Shown here: in pieces, positions 50,126-59,306 of the stretch
Layout: every line of letters starts with the position of its first letter
Position numbering within the stretch: the stretch's first letter is position 1
Source: Chthonomonas sp. UBA1950
GTDB lineage: Bacteria; Armatimonadota; Fimbriimonadia; Fimbriimonadales; Fimbriimonadaceae
Reading direction: 5' to 3'
NCBI GenBank assembly: GCA_002336105.1
Contig: DDEQ01000046.1
Location: 54,333-118,332, forward strand
Length of the DNA: 64,000 bases
The notes under the pieces: model-generated
Database searches by the model: none
Told to the model about the DNA's origin: nothing
The model's input: the letters and a program-made list of their open reading frames with translations, nothing else
Made by a program: the position numbers and the translations under genes

Positions 50126-52051
50126 GTGCTTCTAGCAGTTTCGAATATCAGTAAGACCTTTGGGGTTGACGTCATCCTGTCCGGCGCGGGCTTTCGACTC
50201 GAGTCACGGGAAAAAGTCGCATTGGTCGGTCGAAACGGAACTGGAAAGTCGACACTCTTAAAGATCATCACAGGGCAACTTGAGTCAGATTCGGGCTCGG
50301 TTCAATTTGTTAAAGGCGCGAAGGTCGGATATCTTCGACAAGAGGCCCCGGTCGGGATGGGCCGAACGGTGCTTGAAGAAGCCGAAGAATCTGTTCAGAA
50401 AAAGCTAGAGCTTCGGGCTAGACTCGACGAACTCGAACAAAAACTAGAAGGAGGCAACTCCTCCCCAGACGATTTGGAGGAATACAGCCTGCTCCACGAG
50501 CACTTTATGGAGCAGGAAGGCTACTCAACTGAACGCGATATCAGAGTCGTGCTCCAGAAGATGGGTTTTGATGAGTCGGAGTTCGACAAACCTACCAGCG
50601 CCCTCAGCGGGGGTGAGAGAACCCGGCTCGCTATTGCTCGGCTGCTTCTAGAAGAACCAGACCTGCTCATACTCGACGAACCTACAAACCACCTTGATCT
50701 TCAAGCGACAGAATGGCTCGAAAGTTGGGTTCGCGGCTACCACGGGGCTGTACTCCTGGTAAGTCACGACCGGACATTTCTTGAAAACACCGCCGAGCGC
50801 GTTCTTGAGTTGCGAGACCATGCAATCAAAGCCTATCCCGGGCCGTTTGACAAATACCTCAAGCTGAAGGAAGAAGAAGAAGAAAGACAGGCCGAAGTAG
50901 CCCGAAGACAGTCCGAAGAAATCGCGAAAATGGACGAATACGTCCGCCGATTTATGAACTCTCAGCGCACCGCCCAAGCTCGCGGACGCCTAAAACTCAT
51001 GAACCGCCTCATCGAAAGCAAGGTGGAAGCACCAAAGAACGAGCGAGGCATGAAAGGCGGATTCGGCGATGCCAAACGAAGCGGAGACCTTGTCATCGTA
51101 TCGGAGAAACTTACGGTTGGCTTCCCATCTGAAACAGGGACCGAATATCTCTACCAAGATTTCGACTGGACCGTTCGACAAGGTGAAAGATGGGGGATTA
51201 TCGGCGACAATGGTGCTGGAAAGAGCACCCTTGTAAAGGTTGCGATGGGAATGATGGAGGCCCTTTCGGGCCGAATCAGGCTTGGAAGCAATGTTGTGGC
51301 CGGATACTTCAGCCAGGACGCAGATGATCTCGATAAGGAGATGTCGCCGCTCGATGTGATGGTCTACGAAATGGACTTGAAGCCACCCGAAGCGAGAAAT
51401 CTCTTAGCAAGGTTTTTGATAACGGGTGACGATGTTTACCGTCCGATTCGAACTCTGAGCGGTGGCGAAAAGAACAAGTTATCTCTGGCAAAACTCACCC
51501 AACTCAACCCCAATTTACTCGTGCTTGACGAACCTACGAACCACCTTGACATGGCTAGTCGCGAGGCTCTTGGCGAAGTTCTGAAGGAATATAAAGGGAC
51601 GCTGGTTGTGGTCAGTCACGACCGATGGCTCCTAAGCCAAATCGCCGATAACCTTCTCGATATCAAGAAGTCTGGCCCGGTGGTTTACCCCGGGTCTTAT
51701 GCAGACTATCGAGCAGGCAAAGCAGTCGCCATCGATAAAGAAAAGGAGAAGGCAAGGAGTAAGAATCCTGTCGTCACCAAACCGGAGGAGCCAACGCTAA
51801 CTCCTCGTGAGATCAGTAAAGAGATCACCCGCCTCGAAAAGTTAATCACTGAAATCGAGCAGAACATTAGTGATACGGAACAAGCGATCAAGAACCTTGA
51901 GGACAAATTGGCGAACCTCCCGTCAGACGCAGACGTCTTTGCCCTAACGACTGAGCATCAAGCACTTCAAGAACAACTCGAAGGAACCCTTTCTTCATGG
52001 GAAGAGCAGGGCCTAAAGTTGGAGCAGTTTCGAGCAATGCAAGGGTCGTAA
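50126..52051 (+). CDS. ABC-F family ATPase (Uup/YdiF-like translation factor)
   Basis: The GTG start gives 641 residues. Two ABC domains carry Walker A GRNGTGKST and GDNGAGKST, signatures LSGGERTR and LSGGEKNK, and Walker B LLILDEPTNHLDL and LLVLDEPTNHLDM. The domains are joined by the P-site linker rich in Arg/Lys (about 250-300, EYVRRFMNSQRTAQARGRLKLMNR). A C-terminal coiled coil (about 560-640) follows. This is the YdiF/Uup branch of ABC-F proteins that act on stalled ribosomes or related steps. No membrane domain is present, as usual for ABC-F. Confidence 0.95.
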   Translation: MLLAVSNISKTFGVDVILSGAGFRLESREKVALVGRNGTGKSTLLKIITGQLESDSGSVQFVKGAKVGYLRQEAPVGMGRTVLEEAEESVQKKLELRARLDELEQKLEGGNSSPDDLEEYSLLHEHFMEQEGYSTERDIRVVLQKMGFDESEFDKPTSALSGGERTRLAIARLLLEEPDLLILDEPTNHLDLQATEWLESWVRGYHGAVLLVSHDRTFLENTAERVLELRDHAIKAYPGPFDKYLKLKEEEEERQAEVARRQSEEIAKMDEYVRRFMNSQRTAQARGRLKLMNRLIESKVEAPKNERGMKGGFGDAKRSGDLVIVSEKLTVGFPSETGTEYLYQDFDWTVRQGERWGIIGDNGAGKSTLVKVAMGMMEALSGRIRLGSNVVAGYFSQDADDLDKEMSPLDVMVYEMDLKPPEARNLLARFLITGDDVYRPIRTLSGGEKNKLSLAKLTQLNPNLLVLDEPTNHLDMASREALGEVLKEYKGTLVVVSHDRWLLSQIADNLLDIKKSGPVVYPGSYADYRAGKAVAIDKEKEKARSKNPVVTKPEEPTLTPREISKEITRLEKLITEIEQNISDTEQAIKNLEDKLANLPSDADVFALTTEHQALQEQLEGTLSSWEEQGLKLEQFRAMQGS

Positions 52052-52085
52052 ACCACAATTCAGGTTCAACCATGGGGAGCAAAAA

Positions 52086-52589
52086 ATGAAAAGAATTGGA
52101 TTGATTGCAGTCAGCGCTTTGTGTCTCACCTCAGCGTTTGCACAGACAAAAGAGCAACTGAGAAAATCCCTTAACGTGATATACGATCAGGTCGGGGCAG
52201 CCACAAAAAAGAAAGACTTTGTCACGCTGGAGGCTCTGTCAAAGCGCTACATGACAGAGGATTTCACCTACACCGACGGTCAAAAGAATGTGATGGACTT
52301 GGCGAAGTTCCTTGAAACCATCAAAAGCGAATCCCAAGGTTATGCTTCGGTAAGCAAATGCTCGTACGTGGTTCCCGTCGTCACGATCGATAAGAACAAA
52401 GCTAGTGCTCGTGTCATCAATCAGTTCGACTATGTCTTTATAGGATCGGACAAAAAGAAACACCGCATCGAAGGATCAACTCAAACCGCCGACGAGTGGA
52501 TCAAAGTGAAAGGTCAATGGAAGCTACAAAAGATGGTGACCATGAACGAGCACTATATGGTCGACGGACAGGTTCCGAAGAAGAACTAA
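52086..52589 (+). CDS. Secreted NTF2-like (SnoaL/DUF4440-type) protein
   Basis: The 167 residues have a signal peptide (MKRIGLIAVSALCLTSAFA, cleaved before QTKEQ). The single domain has RYMTEDFTYTDGQKNVMDLAKFLETIK, ASARVINQFDYVF and DEWIKVKGQWKLQKMVTMNEHYMVDG, matching the NTF2-like fold (DUF4440 type). GGGGAGC lies 8 nt before the ATG. The ligand or substrate is unknown. It sits between the ABC-F and pyrE genes. Confidence 0.75.
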   Translation: MKRIGLIAVSALCLTSAFAQTKEQLRKSLNVIYDQVGAATKKKDFVTLEALSKRYMTEDFTYTDGQKNVMDLAKFLETIKSESQGYASVSKCSYVVPVVTIDKNKASARVINQFDYVFIGSDKKKHRIEGSTQTADEWIKVKGQWKLQKMVTMNEHYMVDGQVPKKN

Positions 52590-52613
52590 GTTTAGCGCGG
52601 TCATAATGAGGTC

Positions 52614-53192
52614 ATGTCGGTTGACCTTGGAAAGCTGCTCGAAGATTCTGGGGCCGTGTTGCGCGGCCATTTCATTCTCACAAGCGGACGCCATTCGGAC
52701 GTTTATCTAGAGAAATTTCGCATCCTTGAGCAACCCAAGGTTCTGACCGAACTATGTGCCGAAATCGCTCGAAAAGCAGCCGATCTGAAGGTCGATTTGG
52801 TGGCCGGACCGACAACGGGCGGAATCATCATTGCCTTTGAAGTCGCCCGACACATGGGGGTGGACGCTGTTTACGTCGAAAGTGAAAACGGAATCAAGAC
52901 ACTCCGAAGAAATAAGACAATCCCCAAAGGGGCAAGAGTCTTGGTCGTAGATGACGTCCTGACGACGGGCCGTTCGCTCGTTGAAACCAAAGAAGCGATC
53001 GAGCGATTTGGTGGCGAGGTCGTGAGCTTTGCCGTCCTGATTGACCGATCAGAACCAGGGTTCAACCTGGGAGTTCCGCACTTTGCATCCTACAAAGTCG
53101 AAGCTACTTCGTATGCCCCAGACAACATTCCAGATTGGCTCGCAAAGACCCCTGCGATAAAACCTGGAACTAGAACCGAAACGACCAGCTAA
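52614..53192 (+). CDS. pyrE: Orotate phosphoribosyltransferase
   Basis: The 192 residues have LEDSGAVLRGHFILTSGRHSDVYLEKF, the PRPP-binding motif VLVVDDVLTTGRS (109-121) and AGPTTGGIIIAFEVAR. It converts orotate and PRPP to OMP in pyrimidine synthesis. The cytosolic homodimer is the expected form. CATAAT lies 6 nt before the ATG and no Shine-Dalgarno is seen. Other pyr genes are not adjacent. Confidence 0.93.
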   Translation: MSVDLGKLLEDSGAVLRGHFILTSGRHSDVYLEKFRILEQPKVLTELCAEIARKAADLKVDLVAGPTTGGIIIAFEVARHMGVDAVYVESENGIKTLRRNKTIPKGARVLVVDDVLTTGRSLVETKEAIERFGGEVVSFAVLIDRSEPGFNLGVPHFASYKVEATSYAPDNIPDWLAKTPAIKPGTRTETTS

Positions 53193-53210
53193 ACCGTCCA
53201 AAAGCTCGTA

Positions 53211-53801
53211 ATGACCTACTTTGTAATCGGCCCAGATGGCGGCAAGTATGGCCCGGCTGATATTGCTACTCTAAAATCCTGGATTGATGAAAACCGTATC
53301 GGTCCAGATACCCTTCTCGAATCTTACGAAACCGGCTTACAACAGCCGGCAAAATCTATTGCAGAACTAGGTTTTGGTGGTGGAACACCACCAACAGCCC
53401 GGCCAAGCGAAACGAATGCGCCGGGGCAACCCCCGACGGCGGGCGAGTCGCCTTACTCGGGTGCCTATCAACGCGGACAATTCTACGCTCCTGGAACCAT
53501 CCCGCCGCAGATCGCGGGCAAATTCAACTGGGGTGCCTTCTACTTTTCATGGATTTGGGGCCTGAACCACCGCGCTTACCTCACCCTGATTTCACTAGGA
53601 CTAAGCGTTCTAAGCTTCATCATCCAATATGGGCTAGCGATGTCAGGAAATCGTGGAATTCTGACTGGCATAATCTCTTTGGTTGTTGGAATTAGCAGCA
53701 TCGGCATCCAAATCTGGTACGGCACCCAGGGCAACAAATGGGCTTGGGAAAGCGGTCGATTCCAGACCCCAGAGGATCTGTTACGCTGCCAAAAGATTTA
53801 G
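53211..53801 (+). CDS. GYF_2-domain membrane protein, truncated by an in-frame TAG
   Basis: The 196 residues start with a GYF_2 domain (DUF4339; YFVIGPDGGKYGPADIATLKSWIDENRIGPDTL). A Pro/Gly/Thr-rich linker (65-100) and two membrane helices (about 118-165) follow. The C-terminus reads SGRFQTPEDLLRCQKI then TAG. The next gene is a paralogue whose matching sequence continues CQRIWSKWGIW... through a third helix. The codons after this TAG also encode that helix (see 53799-53900). The TAG sits where the paralogue has Trp, so one base change (TGG to TAG) may have cut the protein. It may still work without the last helix. Confidence 0.75.
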   Translation: MTYFVIGPDGGKYGPADIATLKSWIDENRIGPDTLLESYETGLQQPAKSIAELGFGGGTPPTARPSETNAPGQPPTAGESPYSGAYQRGQFYAPGTIPPQIAGKFNWGAFYFSWIWGLNHRAYLTLISLGLSVLSFIIQYGLAMSGNRGILTGIISLVVGISSIGIQIWYGTQGNKWAWESGRFQTPEDLLRCQKI

Positions 53802-53900
53802 GCTTACTGGGCACTGGGTTTCTTCCTCGCCGGATTTCTTTGTTGTGTTGCCTATATCGGGCTAATTGGTGCGGCTATTGGCTCTGGAATAGCTCGTTAA
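53799..53900 (+). pseudogene. In-frame continuation after TAG encoding a lost C-terminal helix
   Basis: From the TAG the same frame runs AYWALGFFLAGFLCCVAYIG and on for 12 residues before TAA at 53898-53900. It aligns with the C-terminal helix of the downstream paralogue (WSKWGIWINVISCLCCGGWIA). Read-through, a recent nonsense mutation or a sequencing error would each explain it. The paralogue starts 12 nt later. Confidence 0.65.
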
Positions 53901-53912
53901 CCCCTAAACAAA

Positions 53913-54554
53913 ATGCCCTATTTTGTCCTCGGTGCCAATGGTGAACGGTTCGGTCCAGCAGACCTAGCCACGCTTCAACGTTGGATGACCGAGGGCAGAA
54001 TTGCGAACGGTTCGGTCATCGAAAACACGGATACGGGGCAAAAGTTATACGCTTCGCAGGTGCCAGGATTAGGTCGTCCAGCAGAAGTTCAACAGCCCGT
54101 TTTTCAACCCGTCTATTCCGTTCAGCCCGTCCGTAGGAGCTTTCATTGGGGAGCTTGTATCCTTCCCTTTTTGTGGGGTCCGGCTCATCAAGTTTGGGGC
54201 ACACTTGTCATTTTGGTGATCGAAGGAGCCGGCACACTCTTTCAGATTCAACAAAGCAAGAACATGGTTTCGTTGCTCACCGACTGGCAACAGTCACTAA
54301 TCATCTCTGCATTCGTGCTCATCGTGCCATCGATCATGCGAATCTATTACGGATACAAAGGGTATGAACTCGCCTGGAAGAGTGGTCGATTCCAGACACC
54401 GCAGGAATGCGATGCTTGTCAACGAATCTGGAGCAAGTGGGGAATCTGGATCAACGTCATTTCATGCTTATGTTGCGGCGGTTGGATCGCAATGGTTGTA
54501 ATCGGTATCATGGGGCGGATGGGCGGCCCCAGCGGAATGGGATTACCCAACTAG
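53913..54554 (+). CDS. GYF_2-domain membrane protein (intact paralogue)
   Basis: The 213 residues repeat the preceding gene's layout. A GYF_2 domain (YFVLGANGERFGPADLATLQRWMTEGRI) is followed by a short linker, two membrane helices (about 91-145), the SGRFQTPQECDACQRIW segment and a third C-terminal helix (INVISCLCCGGWIAMVVIGIM). GYF_2 binds proline-rich peptides; the partner is unknown. The two genes are a tandem duplication on one transcript. Confidence 0.8.
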   Translation: MPYFVLGANGERFGPADLATLQRWMTEGRIANGSVIENTDTGQKLYASQVPGLGRPAEVQQPVFQPVYSVQPVRRSFHWGACILPFLWGPAHQVWGTLVILVIEGAGTLFQIQQSKNMVSLLTDWQQSLIISAFVLIVPSIMRIYYGYKGYELAWKSGRFQTPQECDACQRIWSKWGIWINVISCLCCGGWIAMVVIGIMGRMGGPSGMGLPN

Positions 54555-54620
54555 ATTTCTGCAACCTATATAACCAGCAAGCTGTATTCGTTCTAGTTTT
54601 TGAGAACCGCCTATTGCACG

Positions 54621-55364
54621 ATGTCTGACAACGATATATTTGGTGAGGGTTGGCGAGAACCTAGTGACGACACGGAACGTGCTTGGGTTTACTTCCTCTT
54701 AGTCCTGGCAATCCCAGCAGGCATAGCCATCTTCATTTACGGATTGATCTACACAATTCAGAATAAGTTCGGGTTTGGAACCGTTATGTTTTGTGGCTTT
54801 GGTGGTGGAATAGCTGTCGCTAGTTCCGCGTTTCTGGTCAAAGAATCGCGGCACTGGAATCTGAGGCAAATGTCAACTGAGCGGTTCGTTGCTGGCGGAT
54901 TCCTCTTTGGTCTTACTCTGATGGGCGGTTCGGGGCTGCTCATGCGCGGCGTAGGCAGAACGCGTTATATGCACCAGGGTTCGAACTTCGAAGGGCTATC
55001 TAGCCTCGTAATGATCCTTTTCGGACTCGGCATCGCCGACCTGATCATCTTTCTATTTCTTGGTCTGTTCTTTGCCTATCTTCCCCAGCTGATGCCGAGC
55101 AAGCACCTCCCCAACGTGACGATTTTGCGGCGATTCGCCCAGGCAGGGACCGAACAGATTGATGATCATCCTTGCCCGTGGGAGGATGGCTTCAAGCCGA
55201 TGGTCGAGGTGATGATGCCCAATAGGTCAATCGTCGAGTACAACGTAACGGCTGGAGCCTATCGACAGGCAGAAGCGATTGCTACAGGCAAACCTATTGT
55301 CGAGGGCAGGAAAATTGTGGGATTTTCAGTCCCGAACACTAACGAAATTGCAAGACGAAAATAG
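54621..55364 (+). CDS. Four-helix membrane protein, unknown
   Basis: From the ATG at 54621 there are 247 residues. Four membrane helices (about 23-46, 53-71, 90-108, 134-160) are followed by a cytosolic C-terminal domain of about 80 residues (LMPSKHLPNVTILRRFAQAGTEQIDD, MVEVMMPNRSIVEYNVTAGAYRQAEAI). A TTG at 54600 would add seven residues without a better signal. It is in line with the GYF_2 genes and may share their transcript. No family recognised. Confidence 0.65.
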   Translation: MSDNDIFGEGWREPSDDTERAWVYFLLVLAIPAGIAIFIYGLIYTIQNKFGFGTVMFCGFGGGIAVASSAFLVKESRHWNLRQMSTERFVAGGFLFGLTLMGGSGLLMRGVGRTRYMHQGSNFEGLSSLVMILFGLGIADLIIFLFLGLFFAYLPQLMPSKHLPNVTILRRFAQAGTEQIDDHPCPWEDGFKPMVEVMMPNRSIVEYNVTAGAYRQAEAIATGKPIVEGRKIVGFSVPNTNEIARRK

Positions 55365-55385
55365 CCGTTATTCCGTCCTGTAGTT

Positions 55386-56516
55386 ATGCGACGAAGCATC
55401 ACGGCTTTTTCATTGGTTACGCTACTCGCCTCTACTTTTGCCTGCCTCAACGATCAAGACACCCTGGGTTTTGAGTTGGCGAACAAGCCCGACATCCAGA
55501 AAGCGCTTACCGGTCGTTTTGATCGATATCCGGCGAAATATTACGAGATGCGGATTGATCGGCTCAATGCCAAATCTAGCCTTACTGCATTGGAATACGA
55601 TGACCTTGCCGTAGCCTATGCTCGATTAGGGAAGAACGACGAAGGATTGAAAGCTCTGCAACTCAAGGCGAAGTTGCCCAACCTCACCAAAGACGACAAG
55701 TACAGGCTGTATGCAAACAAGGGCACTCTGGAAGCGCACAAGTGGATTCATGATGGAGCCAAGAAAAGTGATCTGAAGCTCATCAAGCAAGCCGAGCAAG
55801 ACATCGCCAAAGCCATCCAAATTAACAGTAAGGCCCACTTTGGGCGAGAAGGAGTTCAGCTTGAGACAATACGATGGCTCATCGACCTCAAAAGTGATAA
55901 GCCCTCAAACATGACATTGGGAATATGGCTCAACGATCGATTTGATGACGGTGATCCGAGTGAGGCATTAGCAGGACTTATCATGCTTGGAGGAGCCTGG
56001 GAATCGCCTGATGTGGCTTTCGCGATAGGCGAAATGAACGAATCTGACGGCGGCGGAATCGATTCACTCGCCCTAGCTCGGTACGACGACCTGATTAGAC
56101 AAGGAAAGAAGTCGTTTGCGGGAAAACTCACCACAAAAGACGCTGAAGAACTTCGAGTTATAGTTATCAGAGGAGAGCCGTATCGAAATGAACCCATTTC
56201 AAAGCGATATCTTCGACTACGCAAAGAAGCTAATGACTGGCTGGCTCATAAAACGGAGTACATGCTTTCCCAGTTCAAACTAGGAAAGCATCCCGATACG
56301 GACCCTCACTTTTGGGACGGTTATTCCGAAAAGGTAATGCCGAAGCTGCCCACGGTTGACCCGAAGAAACGCGAGGTGCAAGACCGACAACGCCAATTTT
56401 GGCCAGCGACTGTAGTAACACTTGCTATTGGCATCATTGGGGCACCAGTCGGCCTTGTACTGCTCGTTGTTAAGCTCGTCCGCCGTGCACGCAAGGCCCG
56501 AACTAACGTCGTATAG
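55386..56516 (+). CDS. Exported TPR-like protein with C-terminal membrane helix
   Basis: The 376 residues have a signal peptide (about 1-19, ending STFAC; a weak lipobox is possible). Helical repeats resembling TPRs follow (YDDLAVAYARLGKNDEGLKALQLKAKL, YRLYANKGTLEAHKWIHDG, LIKQAEQDIAKAIQINSKAHFG). A C-terminal helix (about 344-364, WPATVVTLAIGIIGAPVGLVLLVV) with a basic tail (RRARKARTN) closes the chain. It is probably anchored from the outer face. It overlaps the convergent GH9 gene by 14 nt. Function unknown. Confidence 0.7.
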   Translation: MRRSITAFSLVTLLASTFACLNDQDTLGFELANKPDIQKALTGRFDRYPAKYYEMRIDRLNAKSSLTALEYDDLAVAYARLGKNDEGLKALQLKAKLPNLTKDDKYRLYANKGTLEAHKWIHDGAKKSDLKLIKQAEQDIAKAIQINSKAHFGREGVQLETIRWLIDLKSDKPSNMTLGIWLNDRFDDGDPSEALAGLIMLGGAWESPDVAFAIGEMNESDGGGIDSLALARYDDLIRQGKKSFAGKLTTKDAEELRVIVIRGEPYRNEPISKRYLRLRKEANDWLAHKTEYMLSQFKLGKHPDTDPHFWDGYSEKVMPKLPTVDPKKREVQDRQRQFWPATVVTLAIGIIGAPVGLVLLVVKLVRRARKARTNVV

Positions 56517-58197
56517 ACTTGACTCCCCTCTCGGTTGTCTCGCAAGCCAGCAAGAAAACGAGAGGGGCGTTCCAGTTGATCGCGACCTCGTTCGCTTTAT
56601 AGTTTCCTTGCTTGTCTTCCCATTGGCGCGCAGGCAAAGGTTTTCCGTCGGAGTTGGGTCCGCCAACAAGCAGCCCTGGCCATGGTTCCTTCACCCCATC
56701 GGCACCACTCGGGCGATGATGGGGATTCATTGCGTATCGAACTCCAACGTGGGTGACAAAGCTCGTAGCAAAAGTATTTCGACCGAAGAGATAGTGTAAA
56801 ACGTTCTGCGCCGTTTGACGAAATTCCGGTCGCCCCGCCAATCGAGATGTGATTTCAAGGATGAGCGCTTGGTTCGAGACGTGACCGTTACTACCCCAGC
56901 CGTATTCCAGCGAAGACAACGGAACCAGATAACCGTTCTCTTCGGATCGTTTAGTAAGAACCTCACACATTCGAGTTGCGTCCGCAACGATCTTTTTCAC
57001 GGTTTCAGTATCTGTAATCTTCTGCTCTGACATCGCGTAGGTCAGCATCGCAAACGCGGTCATTTCTGGCCAACCAGGAATCTGTTTCTCGCTTAAATAA
57101 GGCTTCCAATCGTTGACATGCTTCAGGAAATACTCGTTGTACTCTGCCTTACCCGTAGCCCTAAAAAGCTCGGCCGAGGCCCAAAGGAGTTCGTCCGCAG
57201 GGTTTTCGTCGCCATAACCGCCGGTTCCAATACCGGCAGGGTTACGCGTAAACAAACTCTTGGGGTTTGCGATTGCCCATTTCCACGCTCGCTCAGCCGC
57301 TGTCAGGCACTGTTTCGCATAGGCGGCATCGTATTTCTTGAACACTCGGTACCCCACAGCGCAAGTCGCGGCTAAGTCAGCGCTCGCGGCCGTCACTTTG
57401 TGCGGTTCGTTCTGTTGTCCAATAATCAGCGAAGGTTGGGTGTCTTTATCCGGCATCACAAAACCGGAGAAGTGGGCCGTTGTTTCTTTATGCCACACAC
57501 CGCCGTCAACGTCTTGCATCGACATCATCCAGCTCAGATTCCAGCGAACCTCGGTCAGAAATTCTGGAACCTTGGCATTGTGGTCCGGCAAGCTCAAATT
57601 CAACTTTGAAAGCGCCTTGGAGTTCTGCTCAAACGCCCACATCAGCGTCGAGGTGCTGATTCCAGAGTTGACAACATATCGACCGTAATCACCTGCATCG
57701 TGCCAACCTCCGGGAGTTGGCTTACTTCCCTCTTTGCCCGAGGACTTATCAAAAACGCCATCGCCAACGTGGCAAGCATCATAGTGATATTGGGGAAACT
57801 GGGGCGCTAGACTGACCGCCATCCCACAACGCTGTCCCAGGTAGGAACGCATCGTCATCCAAAGCGGATCGGCAAAGACATTCGGTCCGATCTCGAAGGA
57901 GTCGCTCACACCTACTCCGGGGACTTCCACTCGGTATTGACCGCTCTTCCTGAGTTTGGTGATGTCGAGTGAGAACAAGCTAACGCCAGAATCGACATCA
58001 AGCTTGGGAGTTCTGCAAGGAACCGTCATCACAACTCGGTTATCAGATACTTGGCGCACGACCGCCGGACCGGTTGCTGTACCGACAACGGTAACGACTT
58101 TTTGCTCGTTTGGAAGGTAACCGACCTGCGATGCTCGAACTAAAAGAGAGTCAGCAGATTGTGATGCAGCGATCATGGTGCAAAGGGCAACTATCAT
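56503..58197 (-). CDS. Glycoside hydrolase family 9 endoglucanase-like with N-terminal CelD_N domain
   Basis: The 564 residues start with a signal peptide (about 1-14). An Ig-like CelD_N domain (LVRASQVGYLPNEQKVVTVVG ... LDITKLRKSGQYRVEVPG) and the (alpha/alpha)6 GH9 catalytic domain follow. Catalytic motifs are GGWHDAGDYGRYV (base Asp), NPHHRPSG and the acid Glu in YKANEVAINWNAPLVFLLA. GH9 enzymes cut beta-1,4-glucans, including cellulose and xyloglucan. The last 14 nt overlap the convergent TPR-like gene. A 9-bp inverted repeat sits inside its 3' end. Confidence 0.93.
   Translation of the reverse strand: MIVALCTMIAASQSADSLLVRASQVGYLPNEQKVVTVVGTATGPAVVRQVSDNRVVMTVPCRTPKLDVDSGVSLFSLDITKLRKSGQYRVEVPGVGVSDSFEIGPNVFADPLWMTMRSYLGQRCGMAVSLAPQFPQYHYDACHVGDGVFDKSSGKEGSKPTPGGWHDAGDYGRYVVNSGISTSTLMWAFEQNSKALSKLNLSLPDHNAKVPEFLTEVRWNLSWMMSMQDVDGGVWHKETTAHFSGFVMPDKDTQPSLIIGQQNEPHKVTAASADLAATCAVGYRVFKKYDAAYAKQCLTAAERAWKWAIANPKSLFTRNPAGIGTGGYGDENPADELLWASAELFRATGKAEYNEYFLKHVNDWKPYLSEKQIPGWPEMTAFAMLTYAMSEQKITDTETVKKIVADATRMCEVLTKRSEENGYLVPLSSLEYGWGSNGHVSNQALILEITSRLAGRPEFRQTAQNVLHYLFGRNTFATSFVTHVGVRYAMNPHHRPSGADGVKEPWPGLLVGGPNSDGKPLPARQWEDKQGNYKANEVAINWNAPLVFLLACETTERGVKSIRR
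56525..56567 (+). terminator. Inverted repeat inside the GH9 3' end, possible terminator of the convergent gene
   Basis: CCCCTCTCG (56525-56533) and CGAGAGGGG (56559-56567) pair perfectly over 9 bp, just past the stop of the exported TPR-like gene at 56516. There is no strong T-run, and the loop is 25 nt, so function is uncertain. Confidence 0.35.
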
Positions 58198-58275
58198 AGG
58201 GACCTCGCTTCATCTTGACGATGACCTTGTTGCCCGATCAACCGCCAGCAAAGTGATTCACTGTATATCAGCTAA

Positions 58276-58298
58276 AAATTGTCTACAAAAGACAATTT
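58276..58298 (-). terminator. Hairpin terminator after the AHSA1-type gene
   Basis: AAATTGTCT (58276-58284) and AGACAATTT (58290-58298) form a perfect 9-bp stem. On the minus strand TTTTTAG follows. It lies 52 nt after the stop of the tandem AHSA1 gene. Confidence 0.7.
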
Positions 58299-58349
58299 CT
58301 CCTCCTTTTCACTGGCGGTAAATCTCAGAAAGTCACAAGCAGCCTTGGG

Positions 58350-59306
58350 TCAAACCAACCGGTTCAGATATTCCTCTAATTGGTCAAAGGTGCCGCCAAA
58401 GCCGCCTTTCATACCGTTAAACATCGACTTATATTGCTCACGTTGTGCAGGGGTTGCATCGATTGGACAGCCAACAATATTCACGATTGTGCTGCCTCCC
58501 TCTTCGACAAAGTCGACGATATTGAGCAGATAATCCGGCCAGTGTTCGAACCACGGCGCCTTTCCTAGTCCTCCCTCAGCATCCGAGAAGGAACTCTCAA
58601 AAACAATATGGTCGTGCCTAACGATATCGGTATATCGCCACAAAGCCCAGATCGGATCTCCTTGTCCCGTCACCATAAAGTACAGAGCCTTACCGCCTGG
58701 AATGAAATCAAACTCGGCAAACTCCATCTTGGCGTTTTTGGGCCCCCACCACTTTTCGAAGTGCTCTTTCTCTGACCAGACCTTCCAAACGAGTTCCTTG
58801 GGGAATGCAAAACTCCTTGAATACTCAAAGGCTTCTTGCAGTTGTTTTGCATCAAGCACGGTGACATAGTTCGACAATCGCCCGGTGGTTTGTCGAAGAC
58901 CGTCTTCGGCTGGATATAACTCCTTGATCTTCTGAAGCTCTTCGGCGGTTGGGAAAGTCAAACAGAAATCCATCTCCGTCCCGCCACCACAATCTTCAAA
59001 GGTGATGTTTACCGTGAATAGGACTCGGGTCTCGTCTTCGCCGTGTTCGTACCGGATATGGTCGCCGGGTGCGACCGAAGTGAAGTGAATGTAATTGGGA
59101 TAATCCACCCCATCAGGACCGTGCATGATGTACTTCCAGCTTCCTTCATCGCGAAACTCATGATGGATGGTAGTGGTTGAAAAACCGTTCGGTCCCCACC
59201 ATTTACTCAGCGTCGCGGGGTTCTCCCACATTTGGAAAACAAGTTCTTTAGGCGCAGAAAACTTCCGCCTAATGCGAAGCTCTCGATCTGAATCAACCGT
59301 GCTCAT
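58350..59306 (-). CDS. Tandem AHSA1/SRPBCC (START-like) domain protein
   Basis: The 318 residues hold two AHSA1-type domains (about 10-135 and 160-310). Each opens with FSAPKELVFQMWENPATLSKWWGPNGF-like or FAFPKELVWKVWSEKEHFEKWWGPKNA, and each has the WKYIMHGPDG or ALYFMVTGQGDPIW beta strands. The fold binds hydrophobic ligands, with unclear physiological function. Single-domain members usually sit with an ArsR regulator, as here: the regulator overlaps its start by 4 nt. A double-domain version is unusual. Confidence 0.9.
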   Translation of the reverse strand: MSTVDSDRELRIRRKFSAPKELVFQMWENPATLSKWWGPNGFSTTTIHHEFRDEGSWKYIMHGPDGVDYPNYIHFTSVAPGDHIRYEHGEDETRVLFTVNITFEDCGGGTEMDFCLTFPTAEELQKIKELYPAEDGLRQTTGRLSNYVTVLDAKQLQEAFEYSRSFAFPKELVWKVWSEKEHFEKWWGPKNAKMEFAEFDFIPGGKALYFMVTGQGDPIWALWRYTDIVRHDHIVFESSFSDAEGGLGKAPWFEHWPDYLLNIVDFVEEGGSTIVNIVGCPIDATPAQREQYKSMFNGMKGGFGGTFDQLEEYLNRLV

